A DNA stretch of 41,575 nt. Source: Spirosoma spitsbergense DSM 19989. Its GTDB lineage: Bacteria > Bacteroidota > Bacteroidia > Cytophagales > Spirosomataceae. The notes beneath the pieces were generated by a model. It saw nothing but the letters and a program-made list of their open reading frames with translations. It was not told where the DNA came from and searched no databases. Position numbers and translations under genes: made by a program. Shown here piece after piece: positions 1 to 8,403 of the stretch (positions are counted from its first letter, which is position 1; each line of letters opens with the position of its first letter). Location: contig NZ_KB893570.1 in the NCBI RefSeq assembly GCF_000374085.1, positions 131,727 to 173,301 on the forward strand, given 5' to 3'.

Positions 1-1551
1 CCTGCCAATATGTGGCGCACAACATTCGACGAAGCGGCCGAAGCCCCTCCGTCCCGTGTTTGGGATGCTATAGAACGGCAACTCGATGAGTCAAACAGCA
101 CTAAAATAGTCCCCCTTTGGGGAACAGGACTAGTCTCCTCCCAACCGTTGCTGTGGGGTACGGGAATGGCTGCTGCTGTAGCATTGCTACTGGTAGGGTG
201 GTGGGTTATGCATACACCAACTGGCGTTGACCAGTACAGGATATCGGACCAACGCCAAACGGCTATGAAGCCTGTGGCCCCGAAAGCTACTGTACCGGGA
301 AATTCACCAGCATACGAGTTGCAAAAACACCCTACTCGGCCCATAGAGCTGGCGATTAATCCCACTACATCAGTAGCTAAAAAAAGCTCCAGGCCGTCGT
401 ATGATTTATCTATACCTCCTCTGGAAAGCCAGCCCGACGGCTCGTTGTCACAACTTGCCATGGCACCAGCCTACAAAATGCCGGTCTCGGGTGAGTCGTT
501 GGATTTACTGCCAGTTGGTGCTGAGCCGCCCACCAAAACGGTGAGTAACCAGATAAACACTCCAGGGGGTAGTCCTAAAACAGCCGCTTCGTTTGTTCGG
601 GAAGACCAGTCTTCACTCAGTGTAGAGGACTCCGAACAGCTAAAAACGCTTAGGGGCAAGCCAATTCGTCTGCATGAGTTCGGTCATATCTATAGAATTG
701 TATGGTTCCGGCCATCAGAGGTAACGGTACAACCGGATATTCAGACGTTCAAACAAAAGAGCCGGGACCTTTGGGCCTCAGCGAGTATTATGCCCGGCGC
801 CTTTAATCCGATGGTTTCTGTTCAGATGGCATCATTAGCCAATGCTGGTGTAGTAAAAAATACGTCTATTACCAATGGGGCTTATCAGGCCCAATCAGTT
901 ACCAGCCGGGCTAATTTTTCAATAACCTACCAGTTCAGTGCCGGTATGTTACTCAACAAACGCTGGTCGATAGAAACGGGCGTCGGATTTCTGGCAGGTC
1001 GTTCAACGGTCGATACCCCCACTCAACTATCCGCAAATGCTATTGTTGCCACAAATGACATCAGGGCAACCACAGGAAATTTATATGTAGACGCCCTACG
1101 AAACAGTAGTGCCAATGGAAGGAAGGGTACGAGTTTGGATCAGGCTAATTTTGCCAACAACGGATACGTACAACCCGCCTACAGCGACAAAACCCGCCAG
1201 ATGCTTACAAATGATTATCAATTCGTTCAGGTTCCTGTCCAGGTTGGTTACCAGCTGCGGCCCAAGAAACGGTTAAGTTTAGCCGTGCTGGGTGGTATCA
1301 TTTCCAACATTTTCGTCCGTAATACCGTTGATAATGAGATTATTGTTACGACGAAGGACGACATTTACCGGCCTGTATCGTTTGCCGCTATTGTGGGAGC
1401 GCGTTTCCGCTATCAGCCTTCGGCCCAATGGTCGGCTTCACTGGCGGGTATCTATCAGCCGTCGATAGGGTTGGTTACACTGGCGCATTCGCAGGTACAA
1501 AGCCAGCCAACTACGGCTGGTATGACACTGGGAGTCGACTATCATTTTTAA
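1..1551 (+). CDS. Membrane-anchored outer-membrane-type beta-barrel protein, 5' end cut by window
   Basis: The frame is open from the first base, and the first ATG (10) lies inside what looks like a conserved N-terminal segment (WRTTFDEAAEAPPSRVWD), so the true start is probably upstream. Counting from that ATG, a single hydrophobic helix sits at about residues 50-67. A long polar Ser/Thr/Pro-rich region follows to about residue 250. The C-terminal half has alternating beta strands ending in an aromatic residue (GVDYHF), typical of PorT-like outer-membrane beta-barrel domains. In Bacteroidota such N-termini occur in anti-sigma-like proteins encoded after ECF sigma genes; the neighbour that would test this is outside the window. 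It is followed after 11 bp by the next gene, so the two are probably co-transcribed. The family call is by pattern only. Confidence 0.75.
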   Translation, partial: PANMWRTTFDEAAEAPPSRVWDAIERQLDESNSTKIVPLWGTGLVSSQPLLWGTGMAAAVALLLVGWWVMHTPTGVDQYRISDQRQTAMKPVAPKATVPGNSPAYELQKHPTRPIELAINPTTSVAKKSSRPSYDLSIPPLESQPDGSLSQLAMAPAYKMPVSGESLDLLPVGAEPPTKTVSNQINTPGGSPKTAASFVREDQSSLSVEDSEQLKTLRGKPIRLHEFGHIYRIVWFRPSEVTVQPDIQTFKQKSRDLWASASIMPGAFNPMVSVQMASLANAGVVKNTSITNGAYQAQSVTSRANFSITYQFSAGMLLNKRWSIETGVGFLAGRSTVDTPTQLSANAIVATNDIRATTGNLYVDALRNSSANGRKGTSLDQANFANNGYVQPAYSDKTRQMLTNDYQFVQVPVQVGYQLRPKKRLSLAVLGGIISNIFVRNTVDNEIIVTTKDDIYRPVSFAAIVGARFRYQPSAQWSASLAGIYQPSIGLVTLAHSQVQSQPTTAGMTLGVDYHF

Positions 1552-1562
1552 CCCATTTTAGT

Positions 1563-2033
1563 ATGAAGCCCATCGTCATAGTAGTGCTGCTTGTTGTCGG
1601 TTTCGTTCGTTGCATGAATAATCTTACGCCACAAAATACGACCACGGATAAACTCACTATTCGCACCGGGACTTCGTTCAATATGTGCGCCGGTTATTGC
1701 AAGAACGATTATGTTTTCAACGGCACCAGCGTTACACTGGCACAGGGTAGTGTATTCCTTCAGACTCAGGTAACGCCCCGAAGTTGTCAGTCAACGATTA
1801 GTCAGGCCAGGTGGAATGACATTAAAGCGCTGGCTAATCTGGACGCATTCAGTAAAGTAGCGAATGTACTGGGTTGCCCCGACTGCACTGACGGGGGTGC
1901 CGAATACATTGAGATTCAGGTGGACGACCAGAAATACCGGGTTACGTTTCCGTATGGTAAAACTATTCCCGGATTTGAGACGCTGGTTGATACCTTACGC
2001 ACGCAACGAAATGCATTTAAAAACTGTCCGTGA
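1563..2033 (+). CDS. Cysteine-rich secreted protein of unknown function
   Basis: I do not recognise the family. The frame stays open upstream, but ATG 1563 is preferred because it opens directly with a signal-like hydrophobic segment (MKPIVIVVLLVVGFVRC) and lies 11 bp after the preceding stop. The Cys at residue 17 could be a lipid attachment site, although VRC is a poor lipobox. The mature 140 residues hold paired cysteines (CAGYC, GCPDC, single PRSC and a near-terminal Cys), which suggests disulfides or metal binding outside the cytoplasm. CAGYC followed by beta-rich sequence faintly recalls the DUF6438 pattern, but this is not secure. It sits between the beta-barrel protein and the serpin. 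Confidence 0.7.
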   Translation: MKPIVIVVLLVVGFVRCMNNLTPQNTTTDKLTIRTGTSFNMCAGYCKNDYVFNGTSVTLAQGSVFLQTQVTPRSCQSTISQARWNDIKALANLDAFSKVANVLGCPDCTDGGAEYIEIQVDDQKYRVTFPYGKTIPGFETLVDTLRTQRNAFKNCP

Positions 2034-2092
2034 CCCTGTCATCACTAAACTGGTTTTGATAACAGAGCTTCTTTAACCTTACCAATTGTGTT

Positions 2093-3337
2093 ATGAGAAC
2101 GACCTTATTTTCCAATACAATCATTTGCTTCGCCAGTATTCTACTGGCAGCTATAAGCTGTAAAAGCACTTCTGTAAATCCAAATCCGGGTTCAGGCACT
2201 GCCAGTGAGTTACGCGTATCGGCTCCTTTTGCCGATCAGACAACGCAATTTGCGTTCGACGTAGCCAAACGGGTAGTTGCTCAGGAAGGTCAAGCCAAGA
2301 ATGTTTTCATTTCTCCGCTCAGTTTGCACATTGCGCTGGGGATGATTCTGAACGGAGCGAATGGCCAAACGGCACAGGAAATTCAGAAAGCGCTAAAACT
2401 GGATGCCCAAACATTGGCTGAGGCAAATACAACGTACCAGAATCTACTGGAAAACCTGCCAGGAGTTGACCCCAGTGTAACATTGACACTGGCCAACTCA
2501 GTTTGGTATCGGAATACCTACCAGGTAGAAACTACGTTTCAGGACCTCCTGAAACAAACATTCAAGGCGCAGGTATCCGCACAGGACTTCAATGATCCGG
2601 CTACTGTAGCCAAGATCAATAGCTGGGCCAGTGAGCAAACAAAGGGCAGAATCCCCAAAGTTATTGATCAGATTCAGCCTGATAATATCATGTTTCTGCT
2701 GAACGCTCTTTATTTTAAAGGTGATTGGCAAAAGCCCTTCGATCCTAATCTAACCAGTGATTCCCCTTTCAAACTGGCATCGGGAGGATCGACCCTCGTG
2801 CGCATGATGCGCCTTGATGTCAACCTGAATCATTTCTTCCAGACCAACTATCAGGCTATTGAGCTTCCTTACGGCACCGGAAAGTTTGCTATGACCGTTT
2901 TATTACCTTCTGAAAGCACAACGGCCGATGCCCTGATTGCCAGTTTGAACAGTGCTGAGTGGGCGAAAATTCAGAAGGGTATGATTATGGGTAAAATGGA
3001 TATCGGCCTGCCTAAATTTACGCTGAATTACGAAGTCAGGCTTAACAGTGTGTTGAGCGACATGGGGATGCCTACTGCATTCACTGATCAGGCAGATTTT
3101 ACTAAAATAAATAATAAAGGAGGACTGACGCTCAGCTTTGTGAAACAAAACACCTTCGTTGCGGTCGATGAAAAAGGAACTGAAGCGGCTGCTGTTACAT
3201 CTGTAGGTGTTACTACAACAGCTTTGCAGTTACCAACACTTATCGACCGGCCCTTTGCTTTTATTATTCATGAAAAAACAACCGGAACAATCCTATTTAT
3301 TGGAAAGATTGCCGATCCAACTAAAACAAATTCATGA
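2093..3337 (+). CDS. Serpin-family serine protease inhibitor, lipoprotein
   Basis: This is a full-length serpin of 414 residues with a lipoprotein signal (LLAAISC, lipid Cys 23), so it is expected to be anchored in the envelope. Serpin landmarks are present: FISPLSLHIALGMILNGANG near the N-terminus, NALYFKGDWQKPFDP in the middle, and a C-terminal RPFAFIIHEKTTGTILFIGK. The reactive-centre hinge at residues 360-370 reads EKGTEAAAVT, with Thr at P14 and small residues at P12-P10, as in inhibitory serpins. Counting from the hinge Gly as P15 places P1 at Thr 376 (TTT|AL), which would suit an elastase- or subtilisin-like target protease. The target is inference. The stop overlaps the start of the next gene by 4 bp (ATGA), implying translational coupling. 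Confidence 0.95.
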   Translation: MRTTLFSNTIICFASILLAAISCKSTSVNPNPGSGTASELRVSAPFADQTTQFAFDVAKRVVAQEGQAKNVFISPLSLHIALGMILNGANGQTAQEIQKALKLDAQTLAEANTTYQNLLENLPGVDPSVTLTLANSVWYRNTYQVETTFQDLLKQTFKAQVSAQDFNDPATVAKINSWASEQTKGRIPKVIDQIQPDNIMFLLNALYFKGDWQKPFDPNLTSDSPFKLASGGSTLVRMMRLDVNLNHFFQTNYQAIELPYGTGKFAMTVLLPSESTTADALIASLNSAEWAKIQKGMIMGKMDIGLPKFTLNYEVRLNSVLSDMGMPTAFTDQADFTKINNKGGLTLSFVKQNTFVAVDEKGTEAAAVTSVGVTTTALQLPTLIDRPFAFIIHEKTTGTILFIGKIADPTKTNS

Positions 3338-3783
3338 GATTTTTAACGATAATTTTTCTATTTCTTATTCCATTTTTTATGCTGAATGGATGCAGGAGTA
3401 AAGACGTGATTCTGGCACCTCAGATAGCCAATTTAGTGGGTACATGGCGGCTTGTTGAGCCAGATTCATCTTATACAGTAACCCTGATTTTCGCACTCGA
3501 TACAGCTAATCCACCGCTTGATATAACCCCTTTTCTAGCCAATGGCAAATCCTCAGTGAATGACTACAGTGTACGTTTGTTTGCCACCATTGATGGTATG
3601 ATGTCTGCGGAGAATCTGGGAAGCACGAAAAAAGCAGGTACACCTGAAGCTAACAAATTCGAACAGCGCTATTTCACAAACCTGAAAGCGGTTGTACGCT
3701 TCGATATGATAACGCCAGACAAACTCCGCTTACAACACGGTGGTGAGTCACCCCACGTCATGATTTATGAAAGGATAAACTGA
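3334..3783 (+). CDS. Small lipoprotein, lipocalin-like/META-like fold
   Basis: The 149-residue protein starts with a lipoprotein signal (IPFFMLNGC, lipid Cys 20). The mature part opens with LVGTWRLVEPD, the strand seen at the start of META- and lipocalin-like stress-response domains in Bacteroidota, and continues as beta-rich sequence with MIYERIN at the end. Its ATG overlaps the serpin stop (ATGA), so it is the last gene of the cluster and is translationally coupled to the serpin. A role linked to the serpin is possible but not shown by the sequence. Confidence 0.75.
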   Translation: MRFLTIIFLFLIPFFMLNGCRSKDVILAPQIANLVGTWRLVEPDSSYTVTLIFALDTANPPLDITPFLANGKSSVNDYSVRLFATIDGMMSAENLGSTKKAGTPEANKFEQRYFTNLKAVVRFDMITPDKLRLQHGGESPHVMIYERIN

Positions 3784-3903
3784 TTATGAGCAATTTGAAT
3801 AACATTTCTTCAAACAACCAGCAAAAACAGGTAAGCTATCTTTTACTGGTTAATCGCTCTTTTTAACAACGATAATAATTTGTCTTTTTGTGTAAGAACC
3901 AAT

Positions 3904-3942
3904 ATTACCCGGCCGTAATCAGGACAGCCGGGTAATTTTTTA
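3904..3942 (+). terminator. Rho-independent terminator after the serpin cluster
   Basis: A perfect 10-bp stem (ATTACCCGGC / GCCGGGTAAT, loop 3914-3926) is followed directly by a run of T. It closes the plus-strand cluster. Confidence 0.85.
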
Positions 3943-4299
3943 TTCCCGTTCAATCAACTATTTACCTTGTTTTGATAAACTTTCAAACTCTATATCTAAC
4001 CGCGAGTTAACAATTCAGGGGATAGACCGTTATATACTACAGACGATGTTTAATAAGTAGATTAATGTTGACGGTATCGGAATTCCCGATTTAGTTTTTT
4101 TGAAAAAAAGTAATAAATACTGTACCCATTTATTGCTTTTAACGTCTAAACTTTATTGCGAATTCTATTATTGTTAAATTAAAAAACCGGGCAAATTATA
4201 ATAAAAATCGGTGATTAATTATAACAAACTGATTAATCAACCTTCCTTGTCGAATGGGATCAGTTAAGTGTTAGTTTTCCGACAATACCACCAACAGTT
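3943..4299. other. AT-rich intergenic region before the small membrane protein
   Basis: No gene is supported here. The last part holds a weak Bacteroidota-type promoter candidate for the gene at 4300: TTG at 4247-4249, a 22-nt spacer, then TAGTTTTC at 4272-4279 (one base off TAnnTTTG). The rest is A/T-rich with no repeat or RNA that I could recognise. Confidence 0.4.
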
Positions 4300-4497
4300 A
4301 TGAAACGAATTATTGTATTACTAATTGGTAGCTTGCTCTTCATCGCCGGCTACCATCAGGCACACAGACAAACACAGTATGCGAAATCCAGAGCCGCCGT
4401 TGAGAGTCCAGCCTATGCAGATAAACCTGTCATTGTTCCCGTTGAAAATACGCCAACTCTTGCGTTTTATTTAAGCAGATCATTTGTAAAGAATTAG
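4300..4497 (+). CDS. Small single-pass membrane or secreted protein, unknown function
   Basis: The 65-residue protein has an N-terminal hydrophobic helix (MKRIIVLLIGSLLFIAGY) followed by a short polar tail. It has no lipobox and no clear signal-peptidase site, so it is either a membrane-anchored peptide or an exported one. I do not recognise a family. Support for it being real comes from a suitable start, a typical signal-like N-terminus, a promoter candidate upstream and a strong palindromic terminator 14 bp after its stop, shared with typA on the other strand. Confidence 0.55.
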   Translation: MKRIIVLLIGSLLFIAGYHQAHRQTQYAKSRAAVESPAYADKPVIVPVENTPTLAFYLSRSFVKN

Positions 4498-4511
4498 CTG
4501 TTTCATTTTAT

Positions 4512-4557
4512 AGCATAAAAAAAATCCACTGATTAATCAGTGGATTTTTTTTATGCT
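4512..4557. terminator. Bidirectional terminator: perfect 46-bp palindrome
   Basis: The 46 bases are an exact palindrome (23-nt half-sites, core ATCCACTGATTAATCAGTGG) flanked inside by eight A and eight T. It can terminate both the small gene (plus) and typA (minus). Confidence 0.9.
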
Positions 4558-4571
4558 GGATTGCTACCTGC

Positions 4572-6386
4572 TTATGCCATAGCGAATTTGTTCTGATTGC
4601 GTTTCCGCTCGTTCTCATCCAGGAAAACTTTGCGAATCCGCAATGCTTTTGGCGTTACCTCAAGGTACTCATCCTTCTGAATGTACTCCATGCACTCTTC
4701 CAGTGAGAACGATATTTTTGGGGCGATCTTCACGTTATTGTCCGAACCCGATGCCCGCATGTTAGTCAACTGTTTTGCGGTTTGCACGTTGACAACAATA
4801 TCGTTCTGGCGGTTGTGTTCACCAATTACCTGACCGGTATAGATTTCGTCGCCTGGTTCAACAAAGAATGAACCACGATCCTGAAGTTTATCAATTGAGT
4901 AGGCAGTAGCCATACCACTGGTCATCGAAATAAGCGACCCGTTGATACGTTCGGCAATAGGTCCTTTGTATTCCTGATACTCTTTGAATCGGTGGCTCAT
5001 AACGGCTTCACCAAATGTAGCAGTCAGAACATTGGAACGAAGGCCAATCAACCCGCGCGATGGGATATCGAACTCGAGGTGCTGCAAGTCGCCTTTAGGC
5101 TCCATAATCAGCAATTCACCTTTCCGCTGTGTAGCCAGCTCGATTACCTTGCCGGCCGTTTCTTCGGGAACGTCTACAACGAGTGTCTCGATTGGCTCTA
5201 ACTTATGACCATTCTCGTCTTCTTTGTACAGCACCTGAGGTTGGCCTACCTGCAATTCGTAGCCTTCCCGACGCATTGTCTCGATCAATACCGACAAGTG
5301 GAGAATCCCCCGGCCGTAAACCAGGAAGCGATCTTCACTATCCGTATTTTCTACGCGCAACGCCAGGTTTTTCTCAATCTCTTTGTAGAGACGCTCACGC
5401 AGGTGACGAGAGGTCACGAACTTACCTTCCTTACCGAAGAACGGCGAGTTATTGATCGTGAACAGCATGTTCATGGTTGGCTCATCCACCGAAATCCGGG
5501 TGATAGCTTCCGGGGTATCGTAGTCCGTCAGCGTATCTCCAATCTCGAAATCCTCCAGGCCAGTCACGGCGCAGATATCACCGCAGGGAGCTTCAGTCAC
5601 TTTAACTTTGCCAAGTCCCTCGAACGACTGAAGTTCTTTGATTTTAACCCGTTTTACCGTACCATCCGCCTTCACAAGGCCCATGTTGGCACCTTCTTTC
5701 AGCGTTCCCCGATGAACGCGTCCGATAGCAATCCGACCAACAAAAGCCGAGTAATCGAGCGATGTTATCTGCATCTGTGGCAATCCCTCATTCATAGGGG
5801 GTGCCGGTATGGTTGCTACAATGGTATCGAGCAGATACGTGATGTTATCAGTGGGGTTCTTCCAGTCGGGTCCCATCCATCCTTGTTTGGACGAACCGTA
5901 AACCGTTGGAAAATCAAGTTGATCTTCCGTAGCACCCAAATTGAACATCAGGTCGAACACCTGTTCGTGAACTTCTTCCGGGCGACAGTTTTCTTTGTCA
6001 ACCTTATTTACGATTACAATTGGCTTTAAGCCCAATTGCAACGCTTTGCTCAATACAAAACGTGTTTGTGGCATCGCACCTTCAAAAGCGTCGACCAGCA
6101 GACAAACACCGTCAGCCATTTTCAGAACACGTTCTACTTCACCGCCAAAATCACTGTGGCCAGGTGTGTCGATGATGTTGATTTTGACGTCTTTGTAACG
6201 AACCGATACGTTTTTAGAAACGATGGTAATACCCCGTTCCCGCTCAAGGTCGTTGTTATCCAAAATCAGGTCGCCGAATTCCTGATTATCCCGAAAGAGT
6301 TTGGATGCGTGAATAATCTTGTCGACCAGCGTAGTTTTGCCGTGGTCAACGTGGGCGATGATAGCTATATTACGAATTGATTGCAT
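4572..6386 (-). CDS. typA: TypA/BipA ribosome-associated GTPase
   Basis: This translational GTPase of the EF-G/LepA superfamily acts in ribosome assembly and stress adaptation. At 604 residues it matches the usual family length. The G domain is intact: AHVDHGKTT at residues 11-19 (G1), RERGITI (switch I), DTPGHSDF (G3) and NKVD (G4). The beta-barrel, EF-G-like domains and the BipA-specific C-terminal domain ([19 protein letters not shown] onwards) follow. It is monocistronic: it ends at a shared palindromic terminator and has its own upstream promoter candidate. Start ATG 6386 gives the family's normal N-terminus. Confidence 0.98.
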   Translation of the reverse strand: MQSIRNIAIIAHVDHGKTTLVDKIIHASKLFRDNQEFGDLILDNNDLERERGITIVSKNVSVRYKDVKINIIDTPGHSDFGGEVERVLKMADGVCLLVDAFEGAMPQTRFVLSKALQLGLKPIVIVNKVDKENCRPEEVHEQVFDLMFNLGATEDQLDFPTVYGSSKQGWMGPDWKNPTDNITYLLDTIVATIPAPPMNEGLPQMQITSLDYSAFVGRIAIGRVHRGTLKEGANMGLVKADGTVKRVKIKELQSFEGLGKVKVTEAPCGDICAVTGLEDFEIGDTLTDYDTPEAITRISVDEPTMNMLFTINNSPFFGKEGKFVTSRHLRERLYKEIEKNLALRVENTDSEDRFLVYGRGILHLSVLIETMRREGYELQVGQPQVLYKEDENGHKLEPIETLVVDVPEETAGKVIELATQRKGELLIMEPKGDLQHLEFDIPSRGLIGLRSNVLTATFGEAVMSHRFKEYQEYKGPIAERINGSLISMTSGMATAYSIDKLQDRGSFFVEPGDEIYTGQVIGEHNRQNDIVVNVQTAKQLTNMRASGSDNNVKIAPKISFSLEECMEYIQKDEYLEVTPKALRIRKVFLDENERKRNQNKFAMA

Positions 6387-6505
6387 ACACTGTATGAACC
6401 AGTATCAAGCTGATTCATCTGATTTTCATGATTTGAAGTATCCTTCTGGAGCGAGGCTTAGGTAATCACAGAAATCAATCAGACCCGGCCCAGATAACAT
6501 TTTCG

Positions 6506-6546
6506 CAAAGGTACAAAATTATACGCTGAAACACAGATTTTTACAA
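6506..6546 (-). promoter_or_regulatory. Candidate promoter(s) of typA
   Basis: Read on the minus strand, two overlapping -7 boxes fit TAnnTTTG: TAATTTTG (6514-6521) and TACCTTTG (6506-6513). A TTG at 6544-6546 lies 22 nt upstream of the first, acceptable for the Bacteroidota -33/-7 arrangement. The leader to the ATG would be about 110 nt. Confidence 0.45.
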
Positions 6547-6613
6547 CTAATAAAACGAAAAAAGCCCATATAAGGGCTTGGTTCTACTATAAATACAATT
6601 TCTTAACAATTGC

Positions 6614-6820
6614 TTAATGCTTTGGGCAACCACAGGGGTTCTTTTTACGAAAAATACCGGTATTAAACAGGCCACCGCGCTTTACTTTATAGCCTTTACG
6701 CTTGCGTTTGAAGATTGATATTTCGGAAGAAGCAGTGGCAGACGAAGCCATTGTTTCCAATGGTAATTCGACCAACATTAGTGATGTAACAATCAGTAGA
6801 AGTATGTTTATCTTTTTCAT
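6614..6820 (-). CDS. Small exported basic protein with C-terminal CGCPKH motif
   Basis: The start is placed at ATG 6820, giving 68 residues that open with a clear signal peptide (MKKINILLLIVTSLMLVELP); the frame is open further upstream but that part is not signal-like. The mature peptide is short and very basic, with KRKRKGYKVKRGG, then FRKKN and a terminal CGCPKH. Two cysteines and a His could bind metal or form a disulfide. I believe similar short proteins occur in related Cytophagales, but no function is known to me. It stands alone between typA and the divergent GGCT-like gene. Confidence 0.65.
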   Translation of the reverse strand: MKKINILLLIVTSLMLVELPLETMASSATASSEISIFKRKRKGYKVKRGGLFNTGIFRKKNPCGCPKH

Positions 6821-6889
6821 AGTACAACCTGCTTTCCATATTAACGTCAAAATGACTACTTTCGTCATCCGGCAAGCTACATTTTCTGA

Positions 6890-7309
6890 ATGACTCCGAA
6901 TCCTGACTTTCTAATCGTTTACGGCACACTTCGTCCCCCTTATGATAATCAATTCGCTCTATACCTGCGTAATAGAAGCCGCCTGATGGGGGAAGGTACC
7001 TTTGAAGGTCAGGTCTTTAACATGGGCAGCTATCCAGGTGCCGTTTATCAGCATAACGCTGGTACGCGCGTATGTGGCACCGTTTATGAAATTAGTAGCC
7101 AAAGGGAAACAATCCTGACTTATCTGGATTATTACGAAGGTGTCGGTGATGACTTTGAGCAGCCAACCGAATTTATCCGGACTATTATACCCGTTGAATT
7201 CAACGGACACATAACCGATTGCTGGGTTTATCTCTATAATTTACCTACTGATGATAAACCCGTAATAGAATCAGGAGACTTTGCGCTGCATATCAGCAGT
7301 CTATACTAA
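6890..7309 (+). CDS. Gamma-glutamylcyclotransferase-like (AIG2/GGCT fold) protein
   Basis: The 139-residue protein has the hallmark VYGTLRP loop at residues 10-16, which binds the glutamyl part of the substrate. The likely general acid-base Glu is at residue 83 (LDYYEGV), matching the family position. Members release 5-oxoproline from gamma-glutamyl amines or peptides in the cytoplasm; the true substrate here cannot be told from sequence. It diverges from the small basic-protein gene and ends at its own strong hairpin terminator. Confidence 0.88.
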   Translation: MTPNPDFLIVYGTLRPPYDNQFALYLRNRSRLMGEGTFEGQVFNMGSYPGAVYQHNAGTRVCGTVYEISSQRETILTYLDYYEGVGDDFEQPTEFIRTIIPVEFNGHITDCWVYLYNLPTDDKPVIESGDFALHISSLY

Positions 7310-7343
7310 ATATATAGTTGAGCAAATAGATGCCTTATGATAC

Positions 7344-7380
7344 AAACTCCCGGCTCATCATATGAGCCGGGAGTTTTATT
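7344..7380. terminator. Terminator after the GGCT-like gene
   Basis: A perfect 15-bp stem (7344-7358 with 7362-7376, core CTCCCGGCTCAT) with a 3-nt loop is followed by TTTTATT. The AAA on the other flank lets it also serve the convergent minus-strand lipoprotein gene ending at 7402. Confidence 0.88.
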
Positions 7381-7401
7381 AACGTGTCACTTAATCAGCT
7401 C

Positions 7402-7707
7402 TTACCTCGGTCCACGTGAGCGACCACCACCGTAACTCCCTCTACTCCCACTGCGGGCATTTGGGCTACTCCCACGATTATAATTATTATAACGAGGAGC
7501 AGGCACATGGTAACGTTGACGAACTACTACAGGTGGACGACGTACCACAACAGGTGGACGGTAGTATCCGTATGGACTGTAACCGTAGCCATAATATGGG
7601 CGAGGTCCGTAATTTACACCTGTACTGACATAGCCAGGCCCGCAACTTGTCATTAGCACGACTAGTAAACCAGCGGCAAGCAGTGGCATTAATTTTATCG
7701 TTTTCAT
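7402..7707 (-). CDS. Small Tyr/Pro/Arg-rich lipoprotein
   Basis: ATG 7707 gives a 101-residue protein with a good lipoprotein signal (LLVVLMTSC, lipid Cys 22); an ATG four codons earlier (7719) is an alternative. The mature part is low complexity: Gly/Tyr/Pro (YYGYGYSPYGYYRPP), a repeated PPVVVR motif (twice), then Asn/Ser/Arg/Gly-rich sequence ending in GGGRSRGPR. It is probably an envelope structural or adhesive lipoprotein, with no assigned family. It lies downstream of the similar Gly/Tyr-rich gene, and the two share the PP-VV-rich theme, so a common origin or joint expression is plausible. Confidence 0.65.
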   Translation of the reverse strand: MKTIKLMPLLAAGLLVVLMTSCGPGYVSTGVNYGPRPYYGYGYSPYGYYRPPVVVRRPPVVVRQRYHVPAPRYNNYNRGSSPNARSGSRGSYGGGRSRGPR

Positions 7708-7792
7708 TTTGTTGTTCATTAGTTTATCTGTTGAACCATTTATTTTAAATAAGGTGCTGTAAATAGCTACTTGTAGTGGCTCGATGAATTCA

Positions 7793-8251
7793 CTACCTGC
7801 GGCCACCGTGCCCACCCCTATAGCCATAACCGCCACCATACCTATTTCCGTAACCATAGCTATTCCTGTAGCCATAATTCCCATACGGACGGATAATGAC
7901 AGGAGGCCCTACGAATACGGGTGGTGGAGCAATGATAACCCGTGGCGGAACAATAACGACTGGTGGTTGAGGAGGGTAGGGTTGACCATATTGGTTGTAT
8001 CCACCGCCGTATCCTCGATCTGGATAACCATATCCATTGTTAGGATACGGATTACCATACCCGTTATTGTATCCATTTGGGTAATTTGGATTTGGGTAAG
8101 GCTGGCCATTGCCATTATTATTTGGATAAGGCTGATTGTAGCCACCGTTCCCATTTGGGTAGCCGTTTCCGGGGCCGTACTGGCCGAAACTAATGGTAGT
8201 AACCCCAATTACCAGTCCTACTAAAATACTACCCCATTTCTGTATGTCCAT
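7793..8251 (-). CDS. Secreted Gly/Tyr/Asn/Pro-rich low-complexity protein
   Basis: ATG 8251 gives 152 residues; a GTG directly before it is less likely. A signal peptide (VIGVTTISFGQ, cleavage after FGQ) precedes a Gly/Asn/Tyr/Pro-rich region (YPNGYNNGYGNPYPNNGYG), a valine/proline stretch with PP-V-IIxP repeats, and a Gly/Tyr/Arg tail. No globular domain is visible. It is likely to be cell-surface or matrix material. The unusual composition makes the opposite strand open too, so antisense frames here should be ignored. The next minus-strand gene lies 85 bp downstream. Confidence 0.65.
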   Translation of the reverse strand: MDIQKWGSILVGLVIGVTTISFGQYGPGNGYPNGNGGYNQPYPNNNGNGQPYPNPNYPNGYNNGYGNPYPNNGYGYPDRGYGGGYNQYGQPYPPQPPVVIVPPRVIIAPPPVFVGPPVIIRPYGNYGYRNSYGYGNRYGGGYGYRGGHGGRR

Positions 8252-8343
8252 CACCGTATGAGTTTTCGCTCCTGATCTGTTAGTTAGACAAATTGCAAAC
8301 CCCCGCGTTTAATGAAAACGACAAGAAAGTAGTTAAAGTTTAA

Positions 8344-8381
8344 TTAAAAGCCTGACCGTGAGAACACAGTCAGGCTTTTAA
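8344..8381 (-). terminator. Terminator of the dienelactone hydrolase gene
   Basis: A perfect 13-bp stem (TTAAAAGCCTGAC / GTCAGGCTTTTAA, 8344-8356 with 8369-8381) lies just past the stop at 8404. On the minus strand it ends in a T-rich run. Confidence 0.8.
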
Positions 8382-8403
8382 AAGAGAAAATGAAGCAGTG
8401 AAT

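Noticed and set aside
1428..1562. Upstream extension of the cysteine-rich secreted protein
   Set aside because: It overlaps the beta-barrel gene in another frame and would hide the signal peptide starting at 1563.
3786..3866. A 26-codon open frame just after the small lipoprotein gene
   Set aside because: Too short and without homology or a signal; it falls right before the terminator and could be chance.
5205..6029. Long open frame on the plus strand inside typA (274 codons)
   Set aside because: It is the complement of the typA coding region, which is intact and conserved on the minus strand; the product has no recognisable domain.
7784..8224. Plus-strand open frame rich in Ile/Val/Thr
   Set aside because: Antisense image of the Gly/Tyr/Asn/Pro-rich gene, whose repetitive codons leave several frames open.
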